The notes: a model not told the origin generated them from the sequence alone. A stretch of 43,855 nt of DNA from Helicobacteraceae bacterium (GCA_900766555.1 CAAFVR010000027.1:1-43855); one strand, 5' to 3'; positions 15,890 to 24,861 are shown, counted from the stretch's first letter. Numbers and translations: made by a program.

Positions 15890-17121
15890 TGCGATTTCCC
15901 TTTTTATTTTCCTTCCCCTTTTCTTTCGCTCTTTGCTTTCGCTTTTTCTTTTTGCTTTTTTCTTTTTTATTTTTATTTTTTGGGCTTTCTTTTGCCAAAC
16001 ATTTAGCTTTAAATGAATCTTTTATAACGCTTCAAAAGGCGCTAGATCCGAAGTTGCAAGAGATTGTAAAAAATGGCGTGATGCATAATTATTATAAAAA
16101 GCAATCAAATCTAAAAGCGCTAAAAAAAAAGCTAGCTCTAAATAAGGGCCTAAAAATTATGATACTTGGCGATTCGCATGTGGCCGGAGATGTATTTTCA
16201 AGACGATTGCGCGAGATTTTGGGAGCAAATAGCGCTGGTTTTATTTATCCGGCTTTTCCAAAATATCATTATTCGCATTTTTTAGACATCAAATCAAGTA
16301 ATTTTGAGATCATCAATTCGATAAAAAGCCAAGATGAAAATTTCCCATTTGGCGGCGTAATAGCGCGCGCAAAAAATAGCAATGCAATAATTACGATCGC
16401 GCAAAATGCGGCCACAAATGAGATTCAAAATGTGCAATTTGTTTTTTATGCGCCAAATTTATTGGCAGCTTTTAGTATCACAGATTCAAATGGGCGAAAA
16501 ATATATCTATCATCCAAAAATCCCAAAAAATGGGATATCTCAAAAAGCTATGAATTAAAGCTTCCACTTCAGATAAACGCGCTAATACGAGATGCAAAAC
16601 TTGGCGGATATTTCATGCAATCAAATTCGCCAAGTTATATTTATCATGCCGGCATAAATGGCGCCAAAAGTAGCCTGTATCAAAAATGGGATAAGGCATT
16701 TGTGCAAGATGAGCTCAAAATTTTAAATCATGATTTAGTGATTTTGAGCTATGGTACAAATGATATTTTGGCAAGCCCAGATCGGAATGAATTTAAAAAA
16801 ACGTACAAAGCGCTGATCCGCATGCTAAGAAGCGCAAATCCTAAGGCCGTTTTTGTCTTGATTTCCCCGCCACCGGTGTATCAAGAAGGCAAAAATAAGA
16901 TGGTCTCAAATTATAAAAGCATAAAAGATGCGATAAAAGAAATAGCAAGTGATCTTGAAATTTCGCTATTTGATATAAATGAATTAGTCAAAAAAACGGG
17001 CTCAAAACAACGATGGATCAGCTTAAAAATATCGCAAAAGGATGTGCATTTAACGCCGCTTGGATATAGAATTATCGCAGATAGCTTGTATTACAGTCTT
17101 ATCAAAATGCTAAATCTATAA
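15889..17121 (+). CDS. ape1: SGNH esterase, probable O-acetylpeptidoglycan esterase Ape1
   Basis: A 410-residue secreted GDSL/SGNH esterase. It has ILGDSHVAGD (about 93), an insertion of about 180 residues before LSYGTNDIL (about 288), and DVHLTPLGYRIIAD (about 384) with the catalytic Asp and His. An insert between blocks I and III fits Campylobacter Ape1, which carries a CBM35-like module there. Ape1 removes O-acetyl groups from peptidoglycan so that lytic enzymes can act. The N-terminus is odd: 16 of the first 36 residues are Phe, encoded by a nearly pure pyrimidine run; it still reads as a signal peptide ending LSFA. It closes the operon begun by secG. Confidence 0.78.
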   Translation: MRFPFLFSFPFSFALCFRFFFLLFSFLFLFFGLSFAKHLALNESFITLQKALDPKLQEIVKNGVMHNYYKKQSNLKALKKKLALNKGLKIMILGDSHVAGDVFSRRLREILGANSAGFIYPAFPKYHYSHFLDIKSSNFEIINSIKSQDENFPFGGVIARAKNSNAIITIAQNAATNEIQNVQFVFYAPNLLAAFSITDSNGRKIYLSSKNPKKWDISKSYELKLPLQINALIRDAKLGGYFMQSNSPSYIYHAGINGAKSSLYQKWDKAFVQDELKILNHDLVILSYGTNDILASPDRNEFKKTYKALIRMLRSANPKAVFVLISPPPVYQEGKNKMVSNYKSIKDAIKEIASDLEISLFDINELVKKTGSKQRWISLKISQKDVHLTPLGYRIIADSLYYSLIKMLNL

Positions 17122-17136
17122 ATTTGATTATTTGGC

Positions 17137-17213
17137 TGGTGGATCCTGTAGGACTTGAACCTACGACCAATCGGTTATGAGCCGAGTGCTCTAACCAGCT
17201 GAGCTAAGGATCC
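17137..17213 (-). tRNA. tRNA-Ile with CAU anticodon (lysidine type)
   Basis: A 77-nt cloverleaf on the minus strand with encoded CCA: acceptor GGATCCT/AGGATCC, D-arm AGCTCAGCTGGTTAGAGCA, anticodon loop CTCATAA, and T-arm GTAGG-TTCAAGT-CCTAC. CAU could be Met or Ile2; the TTAGCTCAG...TTGGTCG...TTCAAGTCC pattern fits Ile2, read by a lysidine-modified C34, better than elongator Met. Position 27-43 is a C-U mismatch at the end of the anticodon stem. The rodA stop codon lies inside this gene. Confidence 0.85.
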
Positions 17214-18333
17214 GTTTTCTAAACGATAAAAGGGGACTTTCATTATATTTAAAATAGAATCTAAAAGCAAGTAAATTTTCTAATATTCCAAATAAAATCA
17301 TAAATGTTATAAAGCTAGATCCGCCATAGCTCAAAAGCGGTAGCGGGATGCCGACAATTGGAGCTAAATTTAGCGTCATGGCGATATTTACAGCCATATA
17401 AACAAAAATTATTATAGCCGTGCCAGAGCTAGCCACTTGAAGGAAATAATCACGCCGATCTAGCAGCGTAAAACTTAATATATGCAAAATCAGCATGATA
17501 TAAATTGCAATCAAAACCATAGCGCCAACAAAGCCAAAATACTCAACAAAATATGAAAAAATAATATCCGTTATCGGGATTGGCAAAAAGCCGAGCTTAG
17601 TTTGATTGATATTTTCTTTATTTTTGCCCCAAAAGCCAGAAGATCCAATCGCAATTAAGCTCTGTTGCACTTGATAACTTGGTGTGGCAGATACGAAGTC
17701 TTGGACGCGTTTTGCCTGATAATCCCATCTTGTTATAAATTTTGAGGAATACGCAACTGGCGCTAATGCGATAAAAATTGCCAAAACCCATAAAATGATC
17801 TTTTTTTGCACGCCAACAATGAACAAAATGCCATAACCCATTAAAAATACGATTATTGCAGAGCCAAGATCTGGCTGTTTTGCTATCAAAAATACGGGCA
17901 GTAAAATATAAAAGCTAAATTTTCCAAGTGCCTTTAGTCCATAGCCCTCTTTTGGCGGTGGATTTTGACAAATTAGATTTGCTAGCATCAGCATTAGCGC
18001 TATTTTCATGGGTTCGCTAGGTTGAAATGAAAAGCCCGTTTTTGGAATTATTATCCAGCGTTGTGCGCCAAGGCGTATTGCGCCATATAAATCGATTGTA
18101 AAAAGTATGATTATAAAAATCCAATAAAAAGCCACAATGCCGCGATTTAGCTTGCGAAATGGTATTAGGAAAAATAAGAAAAATAAAAAAATCCCAATTC
18201 CAATGTAAATTAGCTGCCTTGTGCCCTTGCTAGGATCAAATTGATTAACTAGAAAAAAGGATATTCCAATTATTGGCGCGATTAGAACTAAGATTACAAA
18301 ATCAAAGTGCGTTAAAATTCTGCGATCAAACAT
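17191..18333 (-). CDS. rodA: rod-shape/elongasome glycosyltransferase RodA
   Basis: SEDS-family peptidoglycan polymerase of side-wall growth, in the inner membrane, 380 residues and about 10 hydrophobic segments. Typical SEDS motifs: QPSEPMKIALML, IAKQPDLGSAIIV, GFLPIPITDIIFSYFVEYFGFVGA, and near the end APIVGIPLPLLSYGGSSF. It is RodA rather than FtsW by length and by resemblance to HP0743. The last seven codons (RILSSAG) and the stop are read from the 5' part of the tRNA-Ile gene, an overlap of 23 bases. It is divergent from the rluD-like gene with 39 bp between the starts. Confidence 0.92.
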   Translation of the reverse strand: MFDRRILTHFDFVILVLIAPIIGISFFLVNQFDPSKGTRQLIYIGIGIFLFFLFFLIPFRKLNRGIVAFYWIFIIILFTIDLYGAIRLGAQRWIIIPKTGFSFQPSEPMKIALMLMLANLICQNPPPKEGYGLKALGKFSFYILLPVFLIAKQPDLGSAIIVFLMGYGILFIVGVQKKIILWVLAIFIALAPVAYSSKFITRWDYQAKRVQDFVSATPSYQVQQSLIAIGSSGFWGKNKENINQTKLGFLPIPITDIIFSYFVEYFGFVGAMVLIAIYIMLILHILSFTLLDRRDYFLQVASSGTAIIIFVYMAVNIAMTLNLAPIVGIPLPLLSYGGSSFITFMILFGILENLLAFRFYFKYNESPLLSFRKRILSSAG

Positions 18334-18372
18334 GCTAGATTATACATTTATAGAGTATGGAGTGGAGAAAAA

Positions 18373-19377
18373 ATGCGATTAGACGCATTGGTTTGCAAAA
18401 AACTTGACATCTCAAAATCAAAAGCGCAGAAATTAATAATGTCTGAAAAAATAAAGCTAGATGGCAAAATATGCACCAAATGCGCCACTCCAACAAATGA
18501 AAGCTCAAAAATTGAAGCAATCCCTACAGATCAGCCCATTATTTCGCCTATTTCTTGGCCGCTAAATCTCACATTGCTGCATGAAAATAGCGATTTTTTA
18601 ATATTAAATAAGCCGCCAAAACTTTTGACGCATGGCATCTCAGAAAATGATACTAGAGAAAATTTATCTAGCATTATTAAGGCGCATTTTGACATCCAAG
18701 ATGATGGAGATGCGCATAGATCCGGTGTGGTGCATCGGCTTGATTATGAAACAAGCGGCGCGATAATAATTGCCAAAAATAATGCCTCAAAAGCCAAGCT
18801 ACAAGAGCTAATAAGAGAGCGCAAAATTGGCCGATATTATCTAGCCATAATAAATGAACCACTAAAGCAAAGTGTGCAAATCACCTCGCTTTTGGGCCGC
18901 GATAAAAATAATCCTAGGCGTTTTAAAAGCTTTAAAAATCAAATAAATAACCTAGATAGTGAGGATATTTTCACTCAAAATGACCCGAAATATCGCGTGG
19001 CAAAATCCGCTTTTATCCCGCTTTTGGACTCCAAAAATTCGAGTTATCAGCTGATTTGTGCAAAGCTTTTTACCGGCAGGACGCATCAAATTAGAGTGCA
19101 TTTAAAGGCGCTAAATCGCTTTATAATAGGCGATATGCTATATGCGCCAAAAAGTTATATAAAAACGCAGAAAAATAGCGCGGCCACATCGGATCTGCGC
19201 ATGTTTTTGCACGCTGCGCTTTTGTCTCTGCCAAATTGTTTTTGGAATTATGAATTTGGGGGGAGAATTTGTGCGCCTCTTTTTGCAGATATGCTAAAAT
19301 TTGCCAATACCTATTTTGACGAATTAGCGTTAAACTCTTTATTTGGAGAGCTTTGTGACCTACCAGAGCGTTTTTAG
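18373..19377 (+). CDS. RluA/RluD-family pseudouridine synthase
   Basis: Converts uridine to pseudouridine in RNA, probably 23S rRNA. The first 60 residues form an S4 RNA-binding domain (MRLDALVCKKLDISKSKAQKLI...IKLDGK). The catalytic motif is HRLDYETSGAIIIAK (about 124-138), whose Asp is the nucleophile, followed by RYYLAII and LFTGRTHQIRVHLKAL. The 334-residue length is normal. GGAG precedes ATG. The position after rodA and before the FN3 lipoprotein and trmB matches HP0745. Target positions on rRNA cannot be fixed from sequence, so no rlu number is given. Confidence 0.9.
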   Translation: MRLDALVCKKLDISKSKAQKLIMSEKIKLDGKICTKCATPTNESSKIEAIPTDQPIISPISWPLNLTLLHENSDFLILNKPPKLLTHGISENDTRENLSSIIKAHFDIQDDGDAHRSGVVHRLDYETSGAIIIAKNNASKAKLQELIRERKIGRYYLAIINEPLKQSVQITSLLGRDKNNPRRFKSFKNQINNLDSEDIFTQNDPKYRVAKSAFIPLLDSKNSSYQLICAKLFTGRTHQIRVHLKALNRFIIGDMLYAPKSYIKTQKNSAATSDLRMFLHAALLSLPNCFWNYEFGGRICAPLFADMLKFANTYFDELALNSLFGELCDLPERF

Positions 19378-20584
19378 ACTTGTGCTGAAATTTATGTTTG
19401 GATGCATACTTGCTGGCTGTGCGATTTTTCAAGATCCGCTAAAAGAGCCTAAAAATATTGATGAAAGCCTGCCTGATATCTTGACTATTCGCACGCTAGA
19501 TGATGTTAATTCCATCGGTTTTGAATGGGATAGCCTAAGTGAAAATCCGCTCGTTGCGGGCTTTGCGATTGCTAAATCAGATGAAGAAGGCGATTCTATG
19601 ATCGCTTTAATTGATAATCCATTTGCCACGCATTTTTATGTCGATAATTTGGTGCCCTTTACGGATTACACTTTTAAGATTTATGTAATTGGTAAAAATG
19701 GCAAGCTTTCGCGTCCAAAAGTGGTAAAAGCCAAGACTTCTTACATAGATCCGGTTGAAAATCTTTTTGCTAGTAAGTCGCTCCCGCGTCAAATTAAGAT
19801 TTTCTGGTCGCCGCACAGCAATCCAAGCATTAGATCCTATGTGATACAGCGCCAAAATAAAGCTGGCACATTTGAAAGCATCGGCGAGGTCTCAAATCGC
19901 CTATTTGTCGAATATTTCGATAGAAATTTACCAGATGATGCAACGTATAGATATCGCATATTGGCAAAAAATGATAATGGCTATCTTTCGCCTCCAAGTC
20001 GCGATGTCGCGGGCTCAACGCGCAAAAGAGCGCAGGCTATAAATAATCTCGTGGTCTCAAGAAATTTGCAAAAATCCATTTCTATAAGCTGGAATGAGCC
20101 GCTAAATCCGCCATATCCGATCAAGATGTACAAAATATATGCTAGCGATGAATTAAATGGAAATTACAGTCAAATTGGCGAAAGTAATCAAAATAATTTC
20201 ATAGAAAATGACTTGAAAGATGGCCAGATCCGATATTACAAGATCTCAATAATTGATAATGACGACATTGAGGGCGATTTAACGCCAACTGGCTTTCTCG
20301 GGCAAGCGCTCCCGCTCCCGCCGCGTCCAGAAATCAAAACATCAATAATCCGCGATAATGCAATTGTTATAACTTGGGAAATTAACAGTAACAGAAGTTA
20401 TACATTTAGCGTTTGCAAAAGTGGCGATAATATCCAGCGAGTTTGCTTTGATAATATAATCAAAAAGGGCTTCATAGATCGCGACGTCCAGCCAGGCGTG
20501 CAATATGTCTATGAAATATACAGCGATGATGTCAAAAATAATATTAAATCCGAGGCGAGCTCACCAATTAGGCTAAGCCTTTAA
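19355..20584 (+). CDS. fibronectin type III repeat lipoprotein
   Basis: From GTG 19355 (23 bases inside the preceding gene) it encodes a 409-residue protein with a lipoprotein signal: hydrophobic FRLVLKFMFGCILAGC with lipobox LAGC. The rest is about four FN3-like modules of 85-95 residues, each with strand patterns such as SIGFEWDSLSENPLVAGFAIAK, QIKIFWSPHSNPSIRSYVIQ, SISISWNEPLNPPYPIKMYKI and AIVITWEINSNRSYTFSVCK. It corresponds to HP0746. It is likely tethered to the envelope; its binding partner is unknown. A TTG at 19343 would extend it by 4 residues. The 1-base overlap with trmB suggests coupling. Confidence 0.8.
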   Translation: MTYQSVFRLVLKFMFGCILAGCAIFQDPLKEPKNIDESLPDILTIRTLDDVNSIGFEWDSLSENPLVAGFAIAKSDEEGDSMIALIDNPFATHFYVDNLVPFTDYTFKIYVIGKNGKLSRPKVVKAKTSYIDPVENLFASKSLPRQIKIFWSPHSNPSIRSYVIQRQNKAGTFESIGEVSNRLFVEYFDRNLPDDATYRYRILAKNDNGYLSPPSRDVAGSTRKRAQAINNLVVSRNLQKSISISWNEPLNPPYPIKMYKIYASDELNGNYSQIGESNQNNFIENDLKDGQIRYYKISIIDNDDIEGDLTPTGFLGQALPLPPRPEIKTSIIRDNAIVITWEINSNRSYTFSVCKSGDNIQRVCFDNIIKKGFIDRDVQPGVQYVYEIYSDDVKNNIKSEASSPIRLSL

Positions 20585-21792
20585 TGCCGCATTTTAAATC
20601 TAGCTTGCTGGATTTAAAAGATAGCGCTTTAGACTTTAGCGCAAATGACTTTAGCTTTGAGATATTTTATGCGCCCAAAGATTCTGAGATTTATGCCTCA
20701 AAAATACAGGCTCAAATATTAGTAAAGCATGCTAAAAATGCCTTTTTAATACAAGTTATAAAAGATAAAAATAATTTAATTTTCAAAAGCGAAAAATCCA
20801 CAAAACCGATATTTTCAGGCATTTTAAAACAAGCTCTAATGTTATTGAAAGCAAATATTTTGAAGCATCATCCAAATGTTCATTTTGAGGTGGATAATCT
20901 AGGACAAAGCGATGCTCAAAAAACAAAAATATATGATTCGCAATTTTTACTTGATTTTAGCGCCCTATCTGAGCTTAGAGATTTCACGCTTGAAATTGGC
21001 TTTGGATCTGGGCGAAATTTACTAAAGCTAGCTTGCGAAAATAAAGATAAGCTATTTTTGGGGCTTGAAATTCATTTGCCATCAATTGCTCAAGTATTAA
21101 AGCAAATTGAGCTTTTGGGGCTTTCAAATTTGTATATTTTGCACTCAGATTGCAGGAGAGCGCTGCCTTTTTTGGCGTCAAAAAGTTGCCAAAAAGCGAT
21201 CTTGCATTTTCCAATACCATGTCACAAAACGCCAAGTAAACGCGTTTTGACAAAAGATGTTTTGGCGCAAATCATGCGGATCTTGCAAGATTTTGGCCAA
21301 TTTCATTTGCGCACAGATGATTTTTTGTATTTTTATCAAAGCTTAGAATTAGCAGAAAATTTAAGCCTAGATTTTAGCGCGCATAAAAATGCAAAACATA
21401 GCATAGTTAGCAAATACGAAGCGCGTTGGATAGCCCAAAGTCGCAATATTTTTGACCTTTTTATAACAAATACTTTAAATAAAAAAGAACCTCTTAATGA
21501 ATCCTTTAGTGCGCCTGATATTCAAATGAGTGCTAGCACAAATATGCGCCCAAAGGATTTAATAAAACTTCAAGGGCGCAAAATAATAGACTTTGGGGCT
21601 TTTTTGCAGATTAAACATTGCTTTCTAAGCGGATCTGGCGCGCTTTTTGGCGCAATTTTGGGAATAAATGGCAATTTTAGCTTCCATTTTTTGCATCTTG
21701 ATAATCACGGTTTGATACAATACATCAATCACCCTTTTGGAGACCAGATAGGATTTATCGCCAAAATCCTAGATAAACATCATGAAAAATGA
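20584..21792 (+). CDS. trmB: tRNA (guanine-N7)-methyltransferase, long epsilon form
   Basis: SAM-dependent methylation of G46 in tRNA. The SAM-binding core is LEIGFGSGRNLLKLA (about 138-152) then FLGLEIHLPSI, and NLYILHSDCRRALPF. The usual TrmB PDPWxKKRHxKRR motif appears in altered form as LHFPIPCHKTPSKRVL, and GQFHLRTDDFLYF matches the family's GG.l.l.TD..y. At 402 residues it is far longer than E. coli TrmB (about 239), with about 130 extra residues before the core and 100 after; this matches the H. pylori form (HP0747). It overlaps ftsE by 11 bases. Confidence 0.88.
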   Translation: MPHFKSSLLDLKDSALDFSANDFSFEIFYAPKDSEIYASKIQAQILVKHAKNAFLIQVIKDKNNLIFKSEKSTKPIFSGILKQALMLLKANILKHHPNVHFEVDNLGQSDAQKTKIYDSQFLLDFSALSELRDFTLEIGFGSGRNLLKLACENKDKLFLGLEIHLPSIAQVLKQIELLGLSNLYILHSDCRRALPFLASKSCQKAILHFPIPCHKTPSKRVLTKDVLAQIMRILQDFGQFHLRTDDFLYFYQSLELAENLSLDFSAHKNAKHSIVSKYEARWIAQSRNIFDLFITNTLNKKEPLNESFSAPDIQMSASTNMRPKDLIKLQGRKIIDFGAFLQIKHCFLSGSGALFGAILGINGNFSFHFLHLDNHGLIQYINHPFGDQIGFIAKILDKHHEK

Positions 21793-22465
21793 CCTAAAAC
21801 CCATAATTTCAGCCAAAAATCTAAGCCTAGGCTATAAAAAAAATCAAAATGTAATACGCAATGTTAATTTCAATATCTATCCTAGAGATTTTGTTTTTAT
21901 CACCGGGAGTTCCGGATCTGGCAAGAGCACACTTTTGCGCGCATTTTATGGCGATTCTGAGGAAATGAGCGGCGAATTAATTGTAAATGATGTCAAAATA
22001 AATGAGCACAGAACAAGCCAGATCCGATATTTGCGCTCCAAAATTGGCGTAGTTTTCCAAGATTATAAGCTGATTGAAGAGTGGAGCATTGAGCAAAATA
22101 TACATTTGCCAATGCAGATAAATGGCTTTGTAAAAGAAATTTGCGTTGAGCAAACAAAAAAGCTTTTGAGCCATATTAATTTGCTTCATCGTGCACATGC
22201 TTTGCCGCTTGAGCTAAGCGGTGGCGAGCAACAGCGCGCCGCGATGGCTAGGGCGATTGCGCATAAGCCGCCAATAATTTTGGCCGATGAGCCAACTGGC
22301 AATTTGGATGATTATTCAAGCGATATTATTTGGGGACTTTTGAAATCCGCAAATATGCAGCTTGGAATCACAATTGTGGTGGTAACGCACCGCACACCAA
22401 AGGCGCTAAAGCTAAAACATAAGAAATTTAATATCCAAGATGGAGAATTGTATGAATACAATTAG
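21782..22465 (+). CDS. ftsE: cell-division ATP-binding protein FtsE
   Basis: ABC-type ATPase that, with FtsX, controls periplasmic peptidoglycan hydrolysis at the septum. Walker A is GSSGSGKST (about 41-49), the signature is LSGGEQQRAAMARAIA, Walker B is PIILADEPTGNLD, and the switch histidine is in VVTHR. The 227-residue length is standard. It is followed by ftsX and an EnvC-like degenerate LytM protein, which together make the complete FtsEX-activator set. Confidence 0.94.
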   Translation: MKNDLKPIISAKNLSLGYKKNQNVIRNVNFNIYPRDFVFITGSSGSGKSTLLRAFYGDSEEMSGELIVNDVKINEHRTSQIRYLRSKIGVVFQDYKLIEEWSIEQNIHLPMQINGFVKEICVEQTKKLLSHINLLHRAHALPLELSGGEQQRAAMARAIAHKPPIILADEPTGNLDDYSSDIIWGLLKSANMQLGITIVVVTHRTPKALKLKHKKFNIQDGELYEYN

Positions 22466-23252
22466 GCGCCATCTATCGCTTTTGCTCCCGCTTTTGGGCC
22501 TACTTTTTAGCCTACAAAGCGTACTTTTAATAAATCGCGCCATAACTTTCCGCGAAGAAAGCTTGCTGCAAAATTATTCAATAATAATAGCTTCCAAAAA
22601 GGAGCTAAAAACATCGGATCTAGCGGGGATTTCGCGCATTGCTTCGCTAGATCCGCTAGATTCTGGATTTTTGCTTGAGAGATTTAAGGATTTTGATGAA
22701 AATATCGATGCGTTAAAGTCGCAATTGCCGCTATTTTATTCAATAAAATTGTCATATTTTCCAAGCAATAATGATCTAAAAAATATTGAAAATAAGCTCA
22801 AAAATCTTGATTTTATCAGTCATTTTGAGACATTTGCTAAAACGCATGGGCATGTCTCAAAATTGCTTTATTTTATTAAACAAGCCGTTGTGGTTTTTGG
22901 CGTATTACTTTTTGCGTTAAGCTTTTTGCTGATGCTTCGCGTAGTGCAAGTGTGGCGCTTTGAGCATCAAAAGCGCATGGAAATTATGAGTCTTTTAGGT
23001 GCTAGCTTTTGGCTAAAAAATAAGGTGCTTTTCCAGCTTGCTTTTATTGATTCGCTGATAGCTAGCGTTGGTATTTTAATAATTACATTTATTTTTAGTA
23101 TCCAGGATTTTACCGAGGGACTTTTGGATGATTTGGGCGTTAGCTCAAAGATTTTTGCATTTTTTTCAGATTTTGCGCTACTTTTTGGCGTAAGCATATT
23201 GGTATGTTTAATATGCGTGATTTTGGCAATAATATTTAGGAAGCGAGCTTGA
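22452..23252 (+). CDS. ftsX: cell-division membrane protein FtsX
   Basis: Membrane partner of FtsE, with four hydrophobic segments: the N-terminal helix (HLSLLLPLLGLLFSLQSVLLI), a periplasmic loop of about 100 residues, then three helices from about 133 (VVVFGVLLFALSFLLMLRVV). The intracellular motif QKRMEIMSLLGASFWL is characteristic of FtsX/MacB-type permeases. I prefer ATG 22452 (MNTIRRH...), with GGAG spaced 6 bases upstream; an upstream ATG at 22440 would add 4 residues. The gene overlaps ftsE by 14 bases and ends in a TTGA overlap with the LytM protein. Confidence 0.88.
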   Translation: MNTIRRHLSLLLPLLGLLFSLQSVLLINRAITFREESLLQNYSIIIASKKELKTSDLAGISRIASLDPLDSGFLLERFKDFDENIDALKSQLPLFYSIKLSYFPSNNDLKNIENKLKNLDFISHFETFAKTHGHVSKLLYFIKQAVVVFGVLLFALSFLLMLRVVQVWRFEHQKRMEIMSLLGASFWLKNKVLFQLAFIDSLIASVGILIITFIFSIQDFTEGLLDDLGVSSKIFAFFSDFALLFGVSILVCLICVILAIIFRKRA

Positions 23253-24460
23253 AATCCTTGAAATCGCGTATTTTGCTAGCTTCTGCGCTAATTGCACTTT
23301 CAAATGCAGCGCCAGAATCAATCGATAAAATTAATCAAGATATAGCAATAAATCAAAGCAAAATCGCGCAAAATGACAAAGAAAAGCAAAAAATTAATAG
23401 TATTTTGGATGAGCTAGGCGTTGAAATCAACCAAGAGCGCGCAAAAATGCGAAGCCTAACAAATGAGCTAAAAAAGTTAGAAATATCAATTAAGCAAAAC
23501 ACGGCGCGCTCAAAAGCTCAAAGCAAACGAGTAAAAGAGCTTGAAAAAACGCTTTTAAGCCTTGAAAATGCGAGATCTAGCACAAGAGATAAGATCATAA
23601 AAATATTATTAAATGACGCTAGCTTTGTAATAATATTGCAAGAGCGCGGCGAAATATCTGTTGATGATTTAATGTTATCTGAGATCTATAAAGCGCTAAA
23701 TGTCAAAACAAAATCCAATTTAAAGCGCCTAGCAATCGAGCAAAATAAACTAGGCGGCGAGATACAACATTTGCTCTCTAGTATAGCGTCGTTAAATGCG
23801 CAAATAAATGAGCAAAAAGCAAAGGAAACGCGCTATCAAGCATTATTATCAGATCAAAAAAAGCTGCTTGATAAAATCAAATCGGATCTAAAGGTCTATA
23901 ATGCCAAGTTAGAGGGCATCGAAAAAGAACGCGCAAATCTAAATGAATTGCTAGCCAATCTAAATATTTTGAAGCAAAGGGAGCAAAAAGCGCCCCCAAA
24001 AAATGCCAAAAATAATTATGAGAGCATAAAAGTAAAGCAGGTTGCGACCTCATATAAGCGCTCTCAAATTGCAAAATATAATGGCAAAAAAACGATCCCA
24101 CCATTTGATAATTACAAGATCACGCAGAAATTTGGCAATTATCTAGATCCGATCTACAACTTGCGCGTTTTTAATGATTCTGTGACACTAGAAGCTCAGC
24201 GCGAAAATACGTCAATTCGAAGCATTTTTGATGGCAGAGTCGTTTATGCCAAAGAAGTTGCGCTGCTTAAAAAAGTGGTGATAATTGAAAATCACGATGG
24301 TATACACACAATTTATGCTCAATTAGACAAGATAGCGCCCACAATTAAGCCCGGCGTAACCGTAAAAAAGGGCTATGTGATCGGCCGGATAAAAGATAAG
24401 TTAGGTTTTGAAATAACCCAGCGCGACAAGCATTTAAATCCGCTTGATGTAATCTATTAA
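23249..24460 (+). CDS. EnvC-like murein hydrolase activator (degenerate LytM, coiled coil)
   Basis: A 403-residue secreted protein: signal peptide (ILLASALIALSNAA), a long coiled coil (about 25-250), and a C-terminal LytM/M23 domain (about 285-400; KFGNYLDP, SIFDGRVVYAKEV, KPGVTVKKGYVIG). The zinc ligands of active M23 enzymes are not kept: where HxGxD is expected the sequence has NDSVTL, and the final HxH is LGFEI. It should thus be inactive as a peptidase and instead activate amidases, as EnvC does under FtsEX control. Position directly after ftsEX supports this. The start is TTG 23249. It is the HP0750 equivalent. Confidence 0.82.
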   Translation: MKSLKSRILLASALIALSNAAPESIDKINQDIAINQSKIAQNDKEKQKINSILDELGVEINQERAKMRSLTNELKKLEISIKQNTARSKAQSKRVKELEKTLLSLENARSSTRDKIIKILLNDASFVIILQERGEISVDDLMLSEIYKALNVKTKSNLKRLAIEQNKLGGEIQHLLSSIASLNAQINEQKAKETRYQALLSDQKKLLDKIKSDLKVYNAKLEGIEKERANLNELLANLNILKQREQKAPPKNAKNNYESIKVKQVATSYKRSQIAKYNGKKTIPPFDNYKITQKFGNYLDPIYNLRVFNDSVTLEAQRENTSIRSIFDGRVVYAKEVALLKKVVIIENHDGIHTIYAQLDKIAPTIKPGVTVKKGYVIGRIKDKLGFEITQRDKHLNPLDVIY

Positions 24461-24510
24461 AAAATACCAAAATTAGACGATGTTTTATAAAAATCTTTAG
24501 AGTTATATAA

Positions 24511-24861
24511 ATGATTGAAAAAACAAAGCTTGCAAGTCAGATTACTGATGTGGTTTTAAATGCCAGATATGATAAAAAACGACCCGAAATTGAGCCAAAA
24601 ACAAAAGATGCTACAGAAGTAAAAGCCGAAATAGAAATGAAACGCGAGCTGCAAGAGGCCAGCAAACAATTAAATAAAGAAATGCTAAAGCTACAAACTA
24701 ATGTAAATTTCAGTTATAACGATGTGATAAAAGGCCTTATCGTAACTGTCAAATCCGAAGATGGCCACAAAGTGATCCGCGAAATCCCAAGCAAAGAAGC
24801 CATCGAGTTATTGCGCAAGATTAATGAAATTGTGGGTGTAATTTTTGACAAAAAGAGCTAG
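24511..24861 (+). CDS. flaG: flagellar protein FlaG
   Basis: A 116-residue FlaG-family protein. After a charged, variable N-terminus it has LNKEMLKLQTNVNFSYNDVIKGLIVTVKSEDGHKVIREIPSKEAIELLRKINEIVGVIFDKK, which is the FlaG domain. FlaG influences filament length. It leads the cluster flaG-fliD-fliS, as in H. pylori HP0751-HP0753. The 50-bp gap upstream is AT-rich and contains CGATGT (24478-24483), close to the CGATWT -10 element of sigma-28 in this phylum, without a convincing -35. Confidence 0.9.
   Translation: MIEKTKLASQITDVVLNARYDKKRPEIEPKTKDATEVKAEIEMKRELQEASKQLNKEMLKLQTNVNFSYNDVIKGLIVTVKSEDGHKVIREIPSKEAIELLRKINEIVGVIFDKKS

Noticed and set aside
17137..17213. tRNA read as elongator tRNA-Met
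   Set aside because: The CAU anticodon allows it, but the D-arm, variable loop and T-arm pattern resemble Ile2 more. A search for a tilS gene and other CAU tRNAs would settle it.
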